Of a stretch of 64,000 nt of DNA, positions 52,955 to 60,949 are shown one piece after another. This DNA is from Spartobacteria bacterium. GTDB lineage: Bacteria > Verrucomicrobiota > Verrucomicrobiia > Chthoniobacterales > Chthoniobacteraceae. Position 1 is the first letter of the stretch, and every line of letters begins with the position of its first letter. The stretch covers positions 1 to 64,000 of the forward strand of contig JAJPJG010000038.1 in NCBI GenBank assembly GCA_021324395.1, read 5' to 3'. The position numbers were made by a program, and so were the translations under genes. Under the pieces are notes generated by a model, which was given only the letters and a program-made list of their open reading frames with translations, did not search any database and was not told the DNA's origin.

Positions 52955-53030
52955 TGGAGCCAACGACGGGATTCGAACCCGTGACCTGCTGATTACGAAT
53001 CAGCTGCTCTACCAGCTGAGCTACGTTGGC
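52955..53030 (-). tRNA. tRNA-Thr(CGT), intact
   Basis: Reading from 53030, GCCAACG acceptor strand, D-arm AGCTCAGCTGGTAGAGC, anticodon arm GCTGA-TTCGTAA-TCAGC (anticodon CGT), T-arm GTTCGAATCCC, then CGTTGGC, T and encoded CCA. All stems pair. A degraded copy of its 5' half lies in the same orientation at 57953-57976, marking this gene as an integration site. Confidence 0.97.
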
Positions 53031-53075
53031 TTCTACTCTGTAAAATGGCTGATTTTCAATTCCGCCTTTGACTCG

Positions 53076-53097
53076 TTGTATCCCTGAATTTGTATCC
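53076..53097. repeat. TTGTATCC direct repeats (possible integrase arm sites)
   Basis: TTGTATCC at 53076-53083 and 53090-53097, 14 bp apart, between tRNA-Thr and the integrase remnant. Position and spacing suit arm-type binding sites. A similar element (TTGTGCTAGAAT) lies by the tRNA-Leu fragment near 6.1 kb. Confidence 0.5.
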
Positions 53098-53110
53098 TTC
53101 GGCAATCGAA

Positions 53111-53426
53111 ATGATCACCGTTGAGGCAAAATCTGACTGGGAAGCAACAAAGGTTCAAAACTTGATGCGTTATTCGGCCATCGAGCAGCTATTTCGCACG
53201 ATTTAAGACGGGCGGCAAGTTGATTCGAAAAAGCTTAAACACAACGGTGTTTTCGGTCGCGCAATTGCGTTTGCCCGGCGTAATTAAACAGCATCGGGCT
53301 CTCAACGAATCCCGCAAAGCATTTGGAAACGGCAAAATGACGTTATTCCATGCCGATGAAGCAAAGTATTTGAAGGTGCCCGCCCAGGAGAAAGCGCGAT
53401 TCTTCCAACGTCCTGTTTCGTCATAA
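53111..53426 (+). pseudogene. Tyrosine integrase, N-terminal remnant
   Basis: From ATG 53111 the first frame reads EATKVQNLMRYS and stops at 53206. One frame over, from 53211, it continues GGKLIRKSLNTTVFSVAQLRL...IKQHRALNESRKAFGNGKMT, the N-terminal arm-binding region of phage/ICE-type tyrosine integrases. The normal intervening residues are lost and a frameshift separates the parts. The catalytic domain (R, H-x-x-R, Y) is absent: after about 53335 the sequence is the reverse of an AP2-like pseudogene. It sits 80 bp from tRNA-Thr, the expected place for the integrase of an element inserted there. Confidence 0.75.
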
Positions 53427-53703
53427 TATCCCACCTGATATTGCATCTTTTTGGGGTTGCGAAATACACCCCCACTGGTGATTTGAGCTTCAGAGCCGAC
53501 AATACCCGTCGAGGAATGGGATTAATCCGCTTATTGGGCAGCTCCTTGAGCAACTGGTTACGAAACTTCTCGGCGGCGCGCAGGCTTTTCCTGCTATGGC
53601 CAGCGAACAATTTGCTGACCTCCACCTTGGCACGAGAGATGACAACCTGATAGCCGTCGTTGGTCACACGGATATTCCTGAACTCCGTGAGTGCTTTCTT
53701 CAT
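53340..53703 (-). pseudogene. AP2-like DNA-binding protein, frameshifted
   Basis: From ATG 53703 the frame reads FRNIRVTNDGYQVVISR, SRKSLRAAEKFRNQLLKELP, then LKLKSPVGVYF and changes to unrelated sequence. A neighbouring frame picks up at about 53440 with YQVGYYDETGRWKNRAFSW. Together they look like two short strands-plus-helix AP2-type modules as seen in mobile-element proteins. The frameshift near 53440 separates them. Its 3' end is fused to the integrase remnant. Confidence 0.6.
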
Positions 53704-53714
53704 TACTCGGGGTT

Positions 53715-53903
53715 TTACACCTCAGTCCTATGTCCCTCCGCGTCATACTCGTAAGTTTTCCCATCAACTTCACCAGCCACCTTTTTATGTGATCCGTCAC
53801 AGTAGGGCTGGTTCTTCGACAAGCCACACATGCAAATCCAGACGGATTTCTCCTGGGGTTTGATTTCGAGAGGTTGATTGGCGGTTCTCAGCACTTTTCT
53901 CAT
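53715..53903 (-). CDS. CDGSH iron-sulfur domain protein
   Basis: The start at 53903 (MRKVLRTANQPLEIK) matches the family; an ATG 39 bases earlier is possible. The 62-residue protein has one complete CDGSH motif, CMCGLSKNQPYCDGSHKK, with the three Cys and one His that hold a 2Fe-2S cluster. Small single-CDGSH proteins are electron-transfer or redox-sensing proteins of uncertain partner. It lies 11 bp from the AP2-like pseudogene. As island cargo it may pair with the desaturase downstream, which needs electrons, but this is only an idea. Confidence 0.9.
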   Translation of the reverse strand: MRKVLRTANQPLEIKPQEKSVWICMCGLSKNQPYCDGSHKKVAGEVDGKTYEYDAEGHRTEV

Positions 53904-54099
53904 GCACGAGATCTGACCGCATCTATCTGTGAATGCGAGCACATTTAGTGTTTCGATGGATATTCACATTCAAGAGCACAATTCAACTTTGGCCTCTCCC
54001 GACAATACTGCGAGCTTTCGGCTGGATGTGTGTTATTGTCTCTGCAACTTACCGATTCAGAAGGCGAGAGTGCATCTGTAGCTGGCAAGATCCAACATT

Positions 54100-55200
54100 A
54101 TGAAATTCCGCATCCCCTTCGATCGCGTCCACTGGGAGACAAGCATATTCCTGATCGGGACCCTCTTTCTTACGCTCACCGCAGTGCCGCTTTATCTTTG
54201 GCACTATGGCCTGGACTGGTTTCAGATTGGCTTATTCTGGGTAATGTTCCTGTGCACCGGATTCAGCATCACCTTGGGATATCACCGTCTATTTTCTCAC
54301 CTCTCTTTTAAGAGCCATTGGAGTGTTCGCTTGTTCACACTTATTTTTGGTGCGGCCGCATTCGAGAATTCAGCGTTGATGTGGGCCTCTGAGCATCGAC
54401 GGCATCACAAACATGTCGATCATGACGATGATCCTTATGATATCAGCAAAGGTTTTTTTCATGCTCATATCGGCTGGCTCTTGTTTAAGTTGAAAGTTCA
54501 ACCGCCATACGATAACGTTGCCGACCTTCAGAGAGATCCTTTGGTGCGATGGCAGAACCGCTGGGTGCAAGTCATCGCAGTGGTGGTTAGTTTCATCTTT
54601 CCAACCGTTCTTGGCTGGATGTGGAATGGGGCGGCGGGAGCACTCGGCGCGTTTCTAATTGGAGGTGTAGCACGGGTAGTCTTCCTCCAGCACTGCACAT
54701 TTTTCATCAATTCCGCCTGTCACACCATTGGCAACCAGCCATACTCAACCCGCTGCTCCGCACGGGATAGTTGGATCATGGCCCTATTTACCTTCGGCGA
54801 GGGTTATCACAATTATCATCACGAGTTTCAGCACGACTATCGCAATGGCGTAGGGCGCTGGCAGTTTGATCCGACAAAATGGACCATTTGGATGCTGCAC
54901 AAGCTTGGGCTGGCCCAAAGCCTACGACGTGTTCCATCTGAAAAAATCCTTCTTGCACAACTCGGCGAAACCCAGCGGCGTGTGGAAGCAAGCCTTGCCA
55001 CTGTGAGCACCAGTGACGCAGCGCATAGTCTGCTCGTCCGAATCTATGAGCGACTTCAGTCAATCGCAATGAAGTGGGATCAGTATCGTTTAAAGCAAAT
55101 CGAAGTGACCCGTGAGATGCTGAAATCTCTCCGGCACGAATTAAGAGCAGTAATTAGCGAACTGAAAACTCTCGATCTTCCGGCACGCACAGCAACGTAA
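54100..55200 (+). CDS. Acyl-CoA desaturase (delta-9 type, membrane di-iron)
   Basis: This 366-residue membrane protein has the three histidine boxes of stearoyl-CoA desaturases: HRLFSH (62-67), HRRHH (99-103) and HNYHH (237-241), with four membrane helices around them. It introduces a double bond into saturated acyl chains, using O2 and an electron donor. The last ~90 residues form a helical tail (YERLQSIAMKWDQYRLKQIEV) not needed for catalysis. The stop is 20 bp before the next gene. It is in the island and AT-richer than core genes. Confidence 0.95.
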   Translation: MKFRIPFDRVHWETSIFLIGTLFLTLTAVPLYLWHYGLDWFQIGLFWVMFLCTGFSITLGYHRLFSHLSFKSHWSVRLFTLIFGAAAFENSALMWASEHRRHHKHVDHDDDPYDISKGFFHAHIGWLLFKLKVQPPYDNVADLQRDPLVRWQNRWVQVIAVVVSFIFPTVLGWMWNGAAGALGAFLIGGVARVVFLQHCTFFINSACHTIGNQPYSTRCSARDSWIMALFTFGEGYHNYHHEFQHDYRNGVGRWQFDPTKWTIWMLHKLGLAQSLRRVPSEKILLAQLGETQRRVEASLATVSTSDAAHSLLVRIYERLQSIAMKWDQYRLKQIEVTREMLKSLRHELRAVISELKTLDLPARTAT

Positions 55201-55220
55201 TCAACCGATTGGAGCATCAA

Positions 55221-55700
55221 ATGATAACAAGACAAATCGAACCTCTCGATAAAAGGAATCGGATACCTTTTAACGAAAGCTGGCTGGACTTGGAAGCGTT
55301 GGCCGAGATGGAGTTTACCTCGGAAGATCCAGAGCATCCCATTGAATCGGCAATCGTAGAAAACTGTGGATCAGGCTGGGTTGCATCCACTCCAGGTGAA
55401 CAAATGATTCGTATTTGCTTCACCAAACCTCAAGACTTGAAACGTATCCGCTTGGTCTTTGAGGAGGGAAAGGATCATCGAACCCAAGAGTTCGTGTTGC
55501 GCTGGTCACCGAGCGGACTGACGGAAGACTATCGAGAGATTGTGCGACAGCAGTATAACTTCAGTCCTCCTGACACCACACAGGAAACCGAGGATTACAC
55601 CGTAAATCTTCAAGGTGTGAAGGCATTTGATTTAAGCATTGTTCCCGACATCAGCGGCGGCAGCACCACTGCATCTCTGACCGAGCTTCGCTTAGCATAA
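55221..55700 (+). CDS. Uncharacterised protein, possibly discoidin-like
   Basis: GGAG at 55211-55214 supports ATG 55221 over a TTG at 55209. The 159-residue protein starts MITRQIEPLDKRNRIPFNES and has no signal peptide or membrane helix. GSGWVASTPGEQMIRICFTKPQDLKRIRLVFEE and QEFVLRWSPSG look like strands of an F5/8C-type beta-sandwich, as found in small proteins that follow desaturase or stress genes. Function unknown. Confidence 0.7.
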   Translation: MITRQIEPLDKRNRIPFNESWLDLEALAEMEFTSEDPEHPIESAIVENCGSGWVASTPGEQMIRICFTKPQDLKRIRLVFEEGKDHRTQEFVLRWSPSGLTEDYREIVRQQYNFSPPDTTQETEDYTVNLQGVKAFDLSIVPDISGGSTTASLTELRLA

Positions 55701-55776
55701 AAGGGCTTTACGATAGTCAGATACGCCGCAGACCAAAATATCCGAGGACAACGCGAAATCCCGATTACCGTTAGCT

Positions 55777-55935
55777 ATGCCGATAAAAGGAATTCTGATC
55801 TTGGTGATGCTCGCAACGATCATTGGCACCCTGCCAGTTTGGCCCCACACAAAGCATCTGGGCTTCACGGTTAGTGGAGTGATGAGTATTTGTCTGCTCG
55901 CCTTCATTACGTTGCTGTTGTGTGGAGTTTTTTGA
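55777..55935 (+). CDS. DUF3309 small membrane protein
   Basis: The 52-residue frame has two hydrophobic spans (ILILVMLATIIGTLPVWP and VMSICLLAFITLLLCGVF) joined by HTKHLGFTVSG. The order LP-W-P-H/Y...G..P/VSG matches DUF3309, a family of tiny membrane proteins linked to stress and plasmids or islands. It overlaps no neighbour and precedes the GNAT gene by about 40 bp. Too short for most gene callers. Confidence 0.75.
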   Translation: MPIKGILILVMLATIIGTLPVWPHTKHLGFTVSGVMSICLLAFITLLLCGVF

Positions 55936-55976
55936 TTTTTAATGCGCGTCTCTTGGATAATTCCTGCGGCATTACC

Positions 55977-56432
55977 TTGAACAAAGTCTCGATTAAGCTA
56001 ATGGAACTGGCGGACTTGGAAGGGGCAATACCTCTGTTTGCTGCACAGTTGCGCGAGCATGACATCCATACGTCGATTGCCGATCTCAATCAGGCTGCAC
56101 ACGCCATCATTGACAATCCTTCTTTAGGGTTTTTGCTCCTTGCAAGGAACGAAACTACCCTTGTGGGATTCTCCTATGCAGCTTCGCACCTGAGCCTGGA
56201 GCACGGAGGCATCATTGGATGGCTGGAGGAACTTTATGTCATTCCTGAGTGGCGACGACGCGGCGTCGGCTCACAATTATTGACCGAAACGATTCTTCGA
56301 GCTGAAAAGTTGAAGTGGCGGACTCTTGAGCTAGAGGTTGTTACTGGGCACGAACGGGTCATCCCTCTCTACCTTCGACATGGGTTTCAGCCGACCTCAC
56401 GAATCCGTTACACGCGGCGATTGGAAATCTGA
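55977..56432 (+). CDS. GNAT family N-acetyltransferase
   Basis: A TTG at 55977 places the first strand (VSIKLMELADLEGAIPLF) at the start. The earlier TTG at 55890 would overlap the DUF3309 gene. The acetyl-CoA motif is YVIPEWRRRGVGSQLL, followed by LELEVVTGHERVIPLYLRHGFQ, the usual GNAT ending. About 151 residues. It transfers acetyl from acetyl-CoA to an unknown amine. ATG 56001 is a weaker alternative start. Confidence 0.85.
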   Translation: MNKVSIKLMELADLEGAIPLFAAQLREHDIHTSIADLNQAAHAIIDNPSLGFLLLARNETTLVGFSYAASHLSLEHGGIIGWLEELYVIPEWRRRGVGSQLLTETILRAEKLKWRTLELEVVTGHERVIPLYLRHGFQPTSRIRYTRRLEI

Positions 56433-56548
56433 TTGGATGATTCTTGGACGCCCTGCAGGGCTCAATCTTTCGATCTGAGTGTCACCGTGGCCAATCGATT
56501 TTACTCAAGCATTATAGCCAATCTTGGGGCACTGTGGCAGGTTAAGGT

Positions 56549-56734
56549 ATGAGGATATTCAAATCGTTCACATTGAAATGGTGGCAGGTCAGCCTTTTTA
56601 AAATCTCGTGTGTGTCATTTGGGATTCTGATTGGGGCTACCTGGCCTGATATCTTCAACCTGTGGCGATCTATACTTTTGCTGCTGGTCGTTTTTCCTGG
56701 GCTTTATCTTTCTTGGGTCTGGTGGAAACAGTGA
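56549..56734 (+). CDS. Small two-helix membrane protein
   Basis: The 61-residue frame MRIFKSFTLKWWQVSLFKIS has two membrane helices (SCVSFGILIGATWPDIF and ILLLLVVFPGLYLSWVWW). This pattern, with KWWQ near the start and WWK at the end, recurs in small conserved membrane proteins of unknown role. It stands alone between the GNAT and DUF4112 genes. Confidence 0.65.
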   Translation: MRIFKSFTLKWWQVSLFKISCVSFGILIGATWPDIFNLWRSILLLLVVFPGLYLSWVWWKQ

Positions 56735-56861
56735 CCGGAAGGGAGAGAGTGGCGGTAGCACCTCACACGTTATTAACTACTATAGGTAGCGAGCACTGTT
56801 TTGGAGATTTGGACTCGCACGATTCGTATTCCACTAAGACCCTGCTAATCCTCTGTCTGTA

Positions 56862-57489
56862 TTAAATAGACTTAACGTTTCCAGATAGCGCGTGGATTAA
56901 GGTAATGAAAAGGTAAGCACCCGCAAATACGCAGGCGGCAAAAACGATTAGGACTGCGACAATTAAACCAATGACAAACAGCTAGGTGCGTTGTTGATTC
57001 ACCTCGTTTTGCATCTGCCAGGTGCTTTTGCAGCAGCTCATAATTTCGCTGACTCGGTCGAAACCAAAAAGCAAACACCTCGCCCACGCCAGGAATGATT
57101 CCCATTACGGCATTCAGGAGAATGTTTAGACTCATTCGAGCGAGCACAATTTTGGGAACTCCCAAGCTTGCGGCGACGTAAAGCGTAGCCGAGGAAATCA
57201 GTGCTGCTGCTGCATCTCCAATTCCTGGAATGAGATCCATTATCGGGTTCAGCCCAAACTTCATTTTGGTTGCTGGAACTTCGATCAAATTGTCCATGAA
57301 GAAGGCGATCAAACGCGGCAAACCGTGAACTGTCTGATTTGCATCAACCGCCCGTTGTGGTGGAAGCACCTCCAGCTTAGGCCGCATGGGTTTATGAGAG
57401 ACCATTGGATCGACCTCGACCCCCAATCGTTCGACAAAACTTCGGTGGAACGAATTCCTTGCGATGCGCTTGTTTTTGAGTTCGTTCAT
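56862..57489 (-). pseudogene. DUF4112 membrane protein, frameshifted in last helix
   Basis: The frame from 57489 carries the family marks PRLIAFFMDNLIEVPATK, FGLNPIMDLIPGIGDAAAALIS and NILLNAVMGIIPGVGEVFAFWF. It then continues as unlikely sequence (THLAVCHWFNCRSPNRF). A shift near 56975-56990 restores a hydrophobic helix (LFVIGLIVAVLIVFAACVFA) and a stop at 56862. So one indel disrupts the last helix, or the base call is wrong. DUF4112 proteins are small inner-membrane proteins of unknown role. Confidence 0.75.
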
Positions 57490-57654
57490 ATCTCCAAGAA
57501 CGCATCCGGTGGCATAAGTGGCGGTTGATCTAGTCTGGCAGCCACTTCAACGTCAACTGCACAGCTTCGATTGAGTCGCCTCGGGTGTTTCAATTTCAGC
57601 CGTCGCAGGAGTGGCGCGGTTTACAATCCGCTCATCGGCATTACAGTGAGGTCT

Positions 57655-57837
57655 ATGGGAGACAGATCACCAAAAGAAGCGCACAAAAAGGACGTTCAAA
57701 AGCACGCAAAGCACGATGCGGCGGTGCATAAAAAACTGGAGAACGCTGAAGCCCAGCACCATCCAACATCAGGTCATACCGCTACACCTGCTCATCCGAC
57801 GACATCAGACGAACCGAGCGAAAGCAAAAAGGAATAA
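57655..57837 (+). CDS. Small basic hydrophilic protein (MGDRSPK-type)
   Basis: Start ATG 57655 with GAGG at 57647 gives 60 residues, MGDRSPKEAHKKDVQKHAKH, then a His/Thr/Pro-rich tail ending in SESKKE. This kind of short basic, low-complexity protein is widespread in Proteobacteria and Verrucomicrobiota islands, with unknown role. An upstream ATG at 57571 would add an unrelated 28 residues. Confidence 0.65.
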   Translation: MGDRSPKEAHKKDVQKHAKHDAAVHKKLENAEAQHHPTSGHTATPAHPTTSDEPSESKKE

Positions 57838-57952
57838 CCGTTCGGCGAATGGCAAATCCTCGTGCAAAGAAAGGTGAACGCTGCGCGTGCATCTCTCGAC
57901 GACATTGCGAACGATTCAAGCATCTCATGAGAAAAAACCATTTTTTCTACTG

Positions 57953-57976
57953 ACGAATCAGCTGCTCTACGTTGGC
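57953..57976 (-). repeat. Degraded tRNA-Thr(CGT) 5'-half copy: right end of island
   Basis: ACGAATCAGCTGCTCTAC (57953-57970) and then GTTGGC repeat the 5' half of the tRNA-Thr at 52955-53030, in the same orientation, from the anticodon to the first base pair. The 12 bases CAGCTGAGCTAC between two CTAC repeats are missing, a typical small deletion. No other half is present. Confidence 0.8.
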
Positions 57977-58118
57977 GCAAAGCGGGCGGACAATATGCTT
58001 GCGATGCGATTTCTGACAACCGAAAACTCGCGCTTTTGACAACGCAAATATTTGACGCGGCAATGCGCGGTTGCTTACCCTCCGTGCTCCCAACCGCACT
58101 TCAAAACCCCCTCTTAAA

Positions 58119-59783
58119 ATGCCCTACACACTCGGAATCGACTACGGCACCAACTCGGTGCGCGCCCTCATTGTTGACACCTCAAACGGACACGAACTAG
58201 GGAGTTGCGTCGTCGAGTATCCCAGCGGCAAGCAGGGCATCCTGCTCGATTCGCGCGATCACAATGTCGCGCGGCAGCATCCGGGCGATTATCTTTTCGG
58301 CCTCGAAAAATCAGTGCTCGGCGCGATCACGGAGGCAAAGAAAAACGCGGCGTTTTCCGCGAAAGAAATCATCGGCATCGGTGTGGATACCACCGGATCG
58401 AGCCCGATTCCGGTCGATGAAAAAAACGTCCCGCTCGCGCTCGACGCGAAGTGGAAGGACAACCTCGCGGCGCAATGCTGGCTCTGGAAAGATCACACGA
58501 GCTGGCGCGAAGCGGCGAGCATCACGGAACTCGCCGCGCAGCATCGTCCGCAGTTCATCGCGAAGTGCGGCAACACCTATTCGAGCGAGTGGTGGTGGTC
58601 GAAAATCTGGCGCTGTTTGAAAAGCGCGCCGGAAGTTTTCGATGCCGCATTTTCGTGGGTCGAACTTTGCGACTACGTCCCGGCTGTGCTCGCCGGCGTT
58701 ACCGATCCGCGCAAAGTGAAACGCGGCATCTGCGCCGCCGGACACAAGGCGCTTTACAGCGACGAATGGAGCGGCCTGCCCGACAAGGAATTTCTCGCGA
58801 TGCTCGATCCGAAACTCGCGGATCTGCGCGACCGGCTTTACGACAAGGCGCACGACGCAACCGTTTCCGCGGGCGCGCTTGGCGATGAATGGGCGAAAAA
58901 ACTCGGCCTGACCGCCGGCATTCCGATTGCCATCGGCGAGTTCGATGTTCACTACGGCGCGATCGGCTGCGGCGTGGATGAAGGCACTCTCGTCAAAGTC
59001 ATCGGCACCTCGACGTGCGATTGCGCGGTCGTTCACGCGGATAAAACCGTGGCCGACATTCCCGGAATTTGCGGCATTGTGCCCGGCGCGATTTTGCCCG
59101 GCTACTACGGCATCGAGGCGGGGCAGTCCGCTGTCGGCGATATTTTCAAGTGGTGGGTCGAAGGCGTATGCGAAGGCGACGGCGCATTGCATGGCCGTTT
59201 AACAAAAGAGGCCGCAGCGTTGAAGCCCGGTCAGAGCGGATTGCTCGCGCTCGATTGGAACAACGGCAACCGCACCATCCTGGTCAATCCGCAGCTCAGC
59301 GGCTTGATCCTTGGCCAGACGCTGCACACGACCCGCGCGGAAATTTACCGCGCGCTCATCGAGGCGACGGCGTTCGGCGCGCGTGCGATCATCGAGCGCA
59401 TTCGCGAATACGGCGTGCCGATCAACCGCGTCGTTTGTGCAGGCGGCATCGCGGAAAAAAATCCGATGCTGATGCAAATCTACGCGGACATCACCGGCTG
59501 CACGATGCAGGTCGCCGGCTCGTCGCAGGCTTGCGCGCTCGGCTCCGCGATCAGCGCCGCTGTGCTCGCCGGTGCGCACAAAAATTTCGCCGATGCCGAA
59601 AAAGCGATGAGCTCGCTGAAGCCGGTCACGTATTCGCCGATCGCCGAGAATCAAAAAGTTTACAGCGATCTCTACGCGCTCTACCGCCAGCTCCACGACG
59701 CATTCGGCGGCGTTAACAAATGCGCAGACCTTTCCGGCGTGATGAAAGACCTCATCCGCATCAAGGAAGCCGCGCACAGCTGA
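58119..59783 (+). CDS. araB: Ribulokinase
   Basis: Start ATG 58119 (MPYTLGIDYGTNSVRALIVD) is chosen over one at 58071 because the FGGY-kinase phosphate-1 motif begins there. Marks for ribulokinase are VDTTGSSPIPVDE, NTYSSEWWWSKIWRCLK, EFDVHYGAIGCGV, GTSTCDCAVV, GYYGIEAGQSAVGDIFKWWV and the ATP-binding VCAGGIAEKNP. It phosphorylates L-ribulose (or D-ribulose, ribitol) with ATP in the cytosol. No araD is near. The isomerase-family gene at 10.8 kb could supply the ribulose. Length 554 residues is standard. Confidence 0.95.
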   Translation: MPYTLGIDYGTNSVRALIVDTSNGHELGSCVVEYPSGKQGILLDSRDHNVARQHPGDYLFGLEKSVLGAITEAKKNAAFSAKEIIGIGVDTTGSSPIPVDEKNVPLALDAKWKDNLAAQCWLWKDHTSWREAASITELAAQHRPQFIAKCGNTYSSEWWWSKIWRCLKSAPEVFDAAFSWVELCDYVPAVLAGVTDPRKVKRGICAAGHKALYSDEWSGLPDKEFLAMLDPKLADLRDRLYDKAHDATVSAGALGDEWAKKLGLTAGIPIAIGEFDVHYGAIGCGVDEGTLVKVIGTSTCDCAVVHADKTVADIPGICGIVPGAILPGYYGIEAGQSAVGDIFKWWVEGVCEGDGALHGRLTKEAAALKPGQSGLLALDWNNGNRTILVNPQLSGLILGQTLHTTRAEIYRALIEATAFGARAIIERIREYGVPINRVVCAGGIAEKNPMLMQIYADITGCTMQVAGSSQACALGSAISAAVLAGAHKNFADAEKAMSSLKPVTYSPIAENQKVYSDLYALYRQLHDAFGGVNKCADLSGVMKDLIRIKEAAHS

Positions 59784-59807
59784 TGCGGGCAGTATGAATT
59801 TCCGCGC

Positions 59808-60932
59808 ATGAACAAACTCTGCGCCGTTCTTTTAACGGCTTGTGCGCTTGCGCTCAGCCTCACTGCCGCGGATGCGGAGAACGCTTTGAAGGACGCTTTC
59901 AAAGGGCGCTTCCTCGTCGGCGCGGCGCTAAATCCCTCGTATTTCATGGAGGAAAATTCCGCGCCGGCGCAATTGGTGAAGTCGCAGTTCAGTTCGATCA
60001 CGCCCGAGAACGTGCTGAAGTGGGCCTCCATTCATCCGCTTCCGGAAAAATACGATTTCGCCCTGCCTGACCGTTACGTGAACTTCGGTATGAAAAATGG
60101 CATGTTCACTATCGGCCACACGCTCGTCTGGCATGGGCAGACGCCGGATTGGGTTTTCAAGGACGCCGACGGCAAACCTGTGGACCGGGACACGCTTCTA
60201 CAACGCATGCACGATCACATCCGCACGGTCGTTGGGCGTTACAAAGGCCGCGTGAAAGGCTGGGATGTCGTGAACGAAGCGCTTGGGGAAAATGGTGCGC
60301 TGCGTGACTCGCCCTGGCGGCGCATTATTGGCGATGACTACATCGCGAAGGCTTTCCAGTTTGCGCACGAAGCCGATCCGTCCGCTGAACTTTACTACAA
60401 TGATTACGGCATCGAAAACGCCGCCAAGCGAAACGGCGCGATTGCACTGTTGCGCACGCTCAAAGAGCAGCGCGTGCCGATCACGGGCGTCGGAATCCAG
60501 GAGCACGTCTCGCTGGACTGGCCTGCATTAAAGGACGTGGATGAAGCGATCACCGAGTTTGGCAAGCTTGGACTCAAAGTCATGATTACGGAGCTGGACG
60601 TCAATGTGTTGCCCGATCGTCACCACGCCGCGGGCAATGCTGACATAACTCGCACGGAATCTGCCGAGGCTATACTCAATCCCTACGTGCAAGGTTTACC
60701 CGATGATGTGCAGCAAAGGCTTGCCAGCCGTTATGCCGCGCTTTTCAGCACGTATCTCAAACATCCCGGCGTCGTCACCCGCGTGACGTTGTGGGGCGTA
60801 ACCGATGGCGATTCGTGGCTGAATAATTTCCCGATCAAAGGCCGCACGAATTACCCGCTGCTCTTTGATCGCGAGAGCCGGCCGAAGCCTGCTTTCCGTG
60901 CCGTGATCGACGCGGCAAAAGCTTCCCAATAA
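59808..60932 (+). CDS. Secreted endo-1,4-beta-xylanase, GH10
   Basis: The protein has 374 residues with a signal peptide (LCAVLLTACALALSLTAADA). The GH10 barrel has the acid/base Glu157 in WDVVNEAL and the nucleophile Glu262 in VMITELDVN, plus TPENVLKWASIHP and HTLVWHGQTPDW, which bind xylose at subsites -2 and -1. It hydrolyses internal beta-1,4 links in xylan. It starts 24 bp after araB on the same strand, linking pentose-polymer breakdown to pentose catabolism. No carbohydrate-binding module is present. Confidence 0.96.
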   Translation: MNKLCAVLLTACALALSLTAADAENALKDAFKGRFLVGAALNPSYFMEENSAPAQLVKSQFSSITPENVLKWASIHPLPEKYDFALPDRYVNFGMKNGMFTIGHTLVWHGQTPDWVFKDADGKPVDRDTLLQRMHDHIRTVVGRYKGRVKGWDVVNEALGENGALRDSPWRRIIGDDYIAKAFQFAHEADPSAELYYNDYGIENAAKRNGAIALLRTLKEQRVPITGVGIQEHVSLDWPALKDVDEAITEFGKLGLKVMITELDVNVLPDRHHAAGNADITRTESAEAILNPYVQGLPDDVQQRLASRYAALFSTYLKHPGVVTRVTLWGVTDGDSWLNNFPIKGRTNYPLLFDRESRPKPAFRAVIDAAKASQ

Positions 60933-60949
60933 GCTACGCAGACGCAGCG

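Larger units (their letters stand above)
53031..57976. mobile_element. Decayed genomic island integrated at tRNA-Thr(CGT)
   Basis: The left edge is the 5' end of the intact tRNA-Thr; the right edge is a 24-nt direct repeat of the tRNA 5' half (57953-57976). Just inside the left edge are two TTGTATCC repeats and the broken 5' end of a tyrosine integrase, the usual gene beside such a site. Cargo: an AP2-like pseudogene, a CDGSH protein, an acyl-CoA desaturase, a small beta-sandwich-like protein, DUF3309, GNAT, a small membrane protein, a frameshifted DUF4112 and a basic stress-type protein. Sequence is visibly AT-richer than on either side. Without a complete integrase it can no longer excise on its own. 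Confidence 0.75.

Noticed and set aside
58036-58064. Sigma70 promoter before ribulokinase
   Set aside because: TTGACA is present at 58036-58041, but nothing resembling a -10 box lies 16-18 bp after it.
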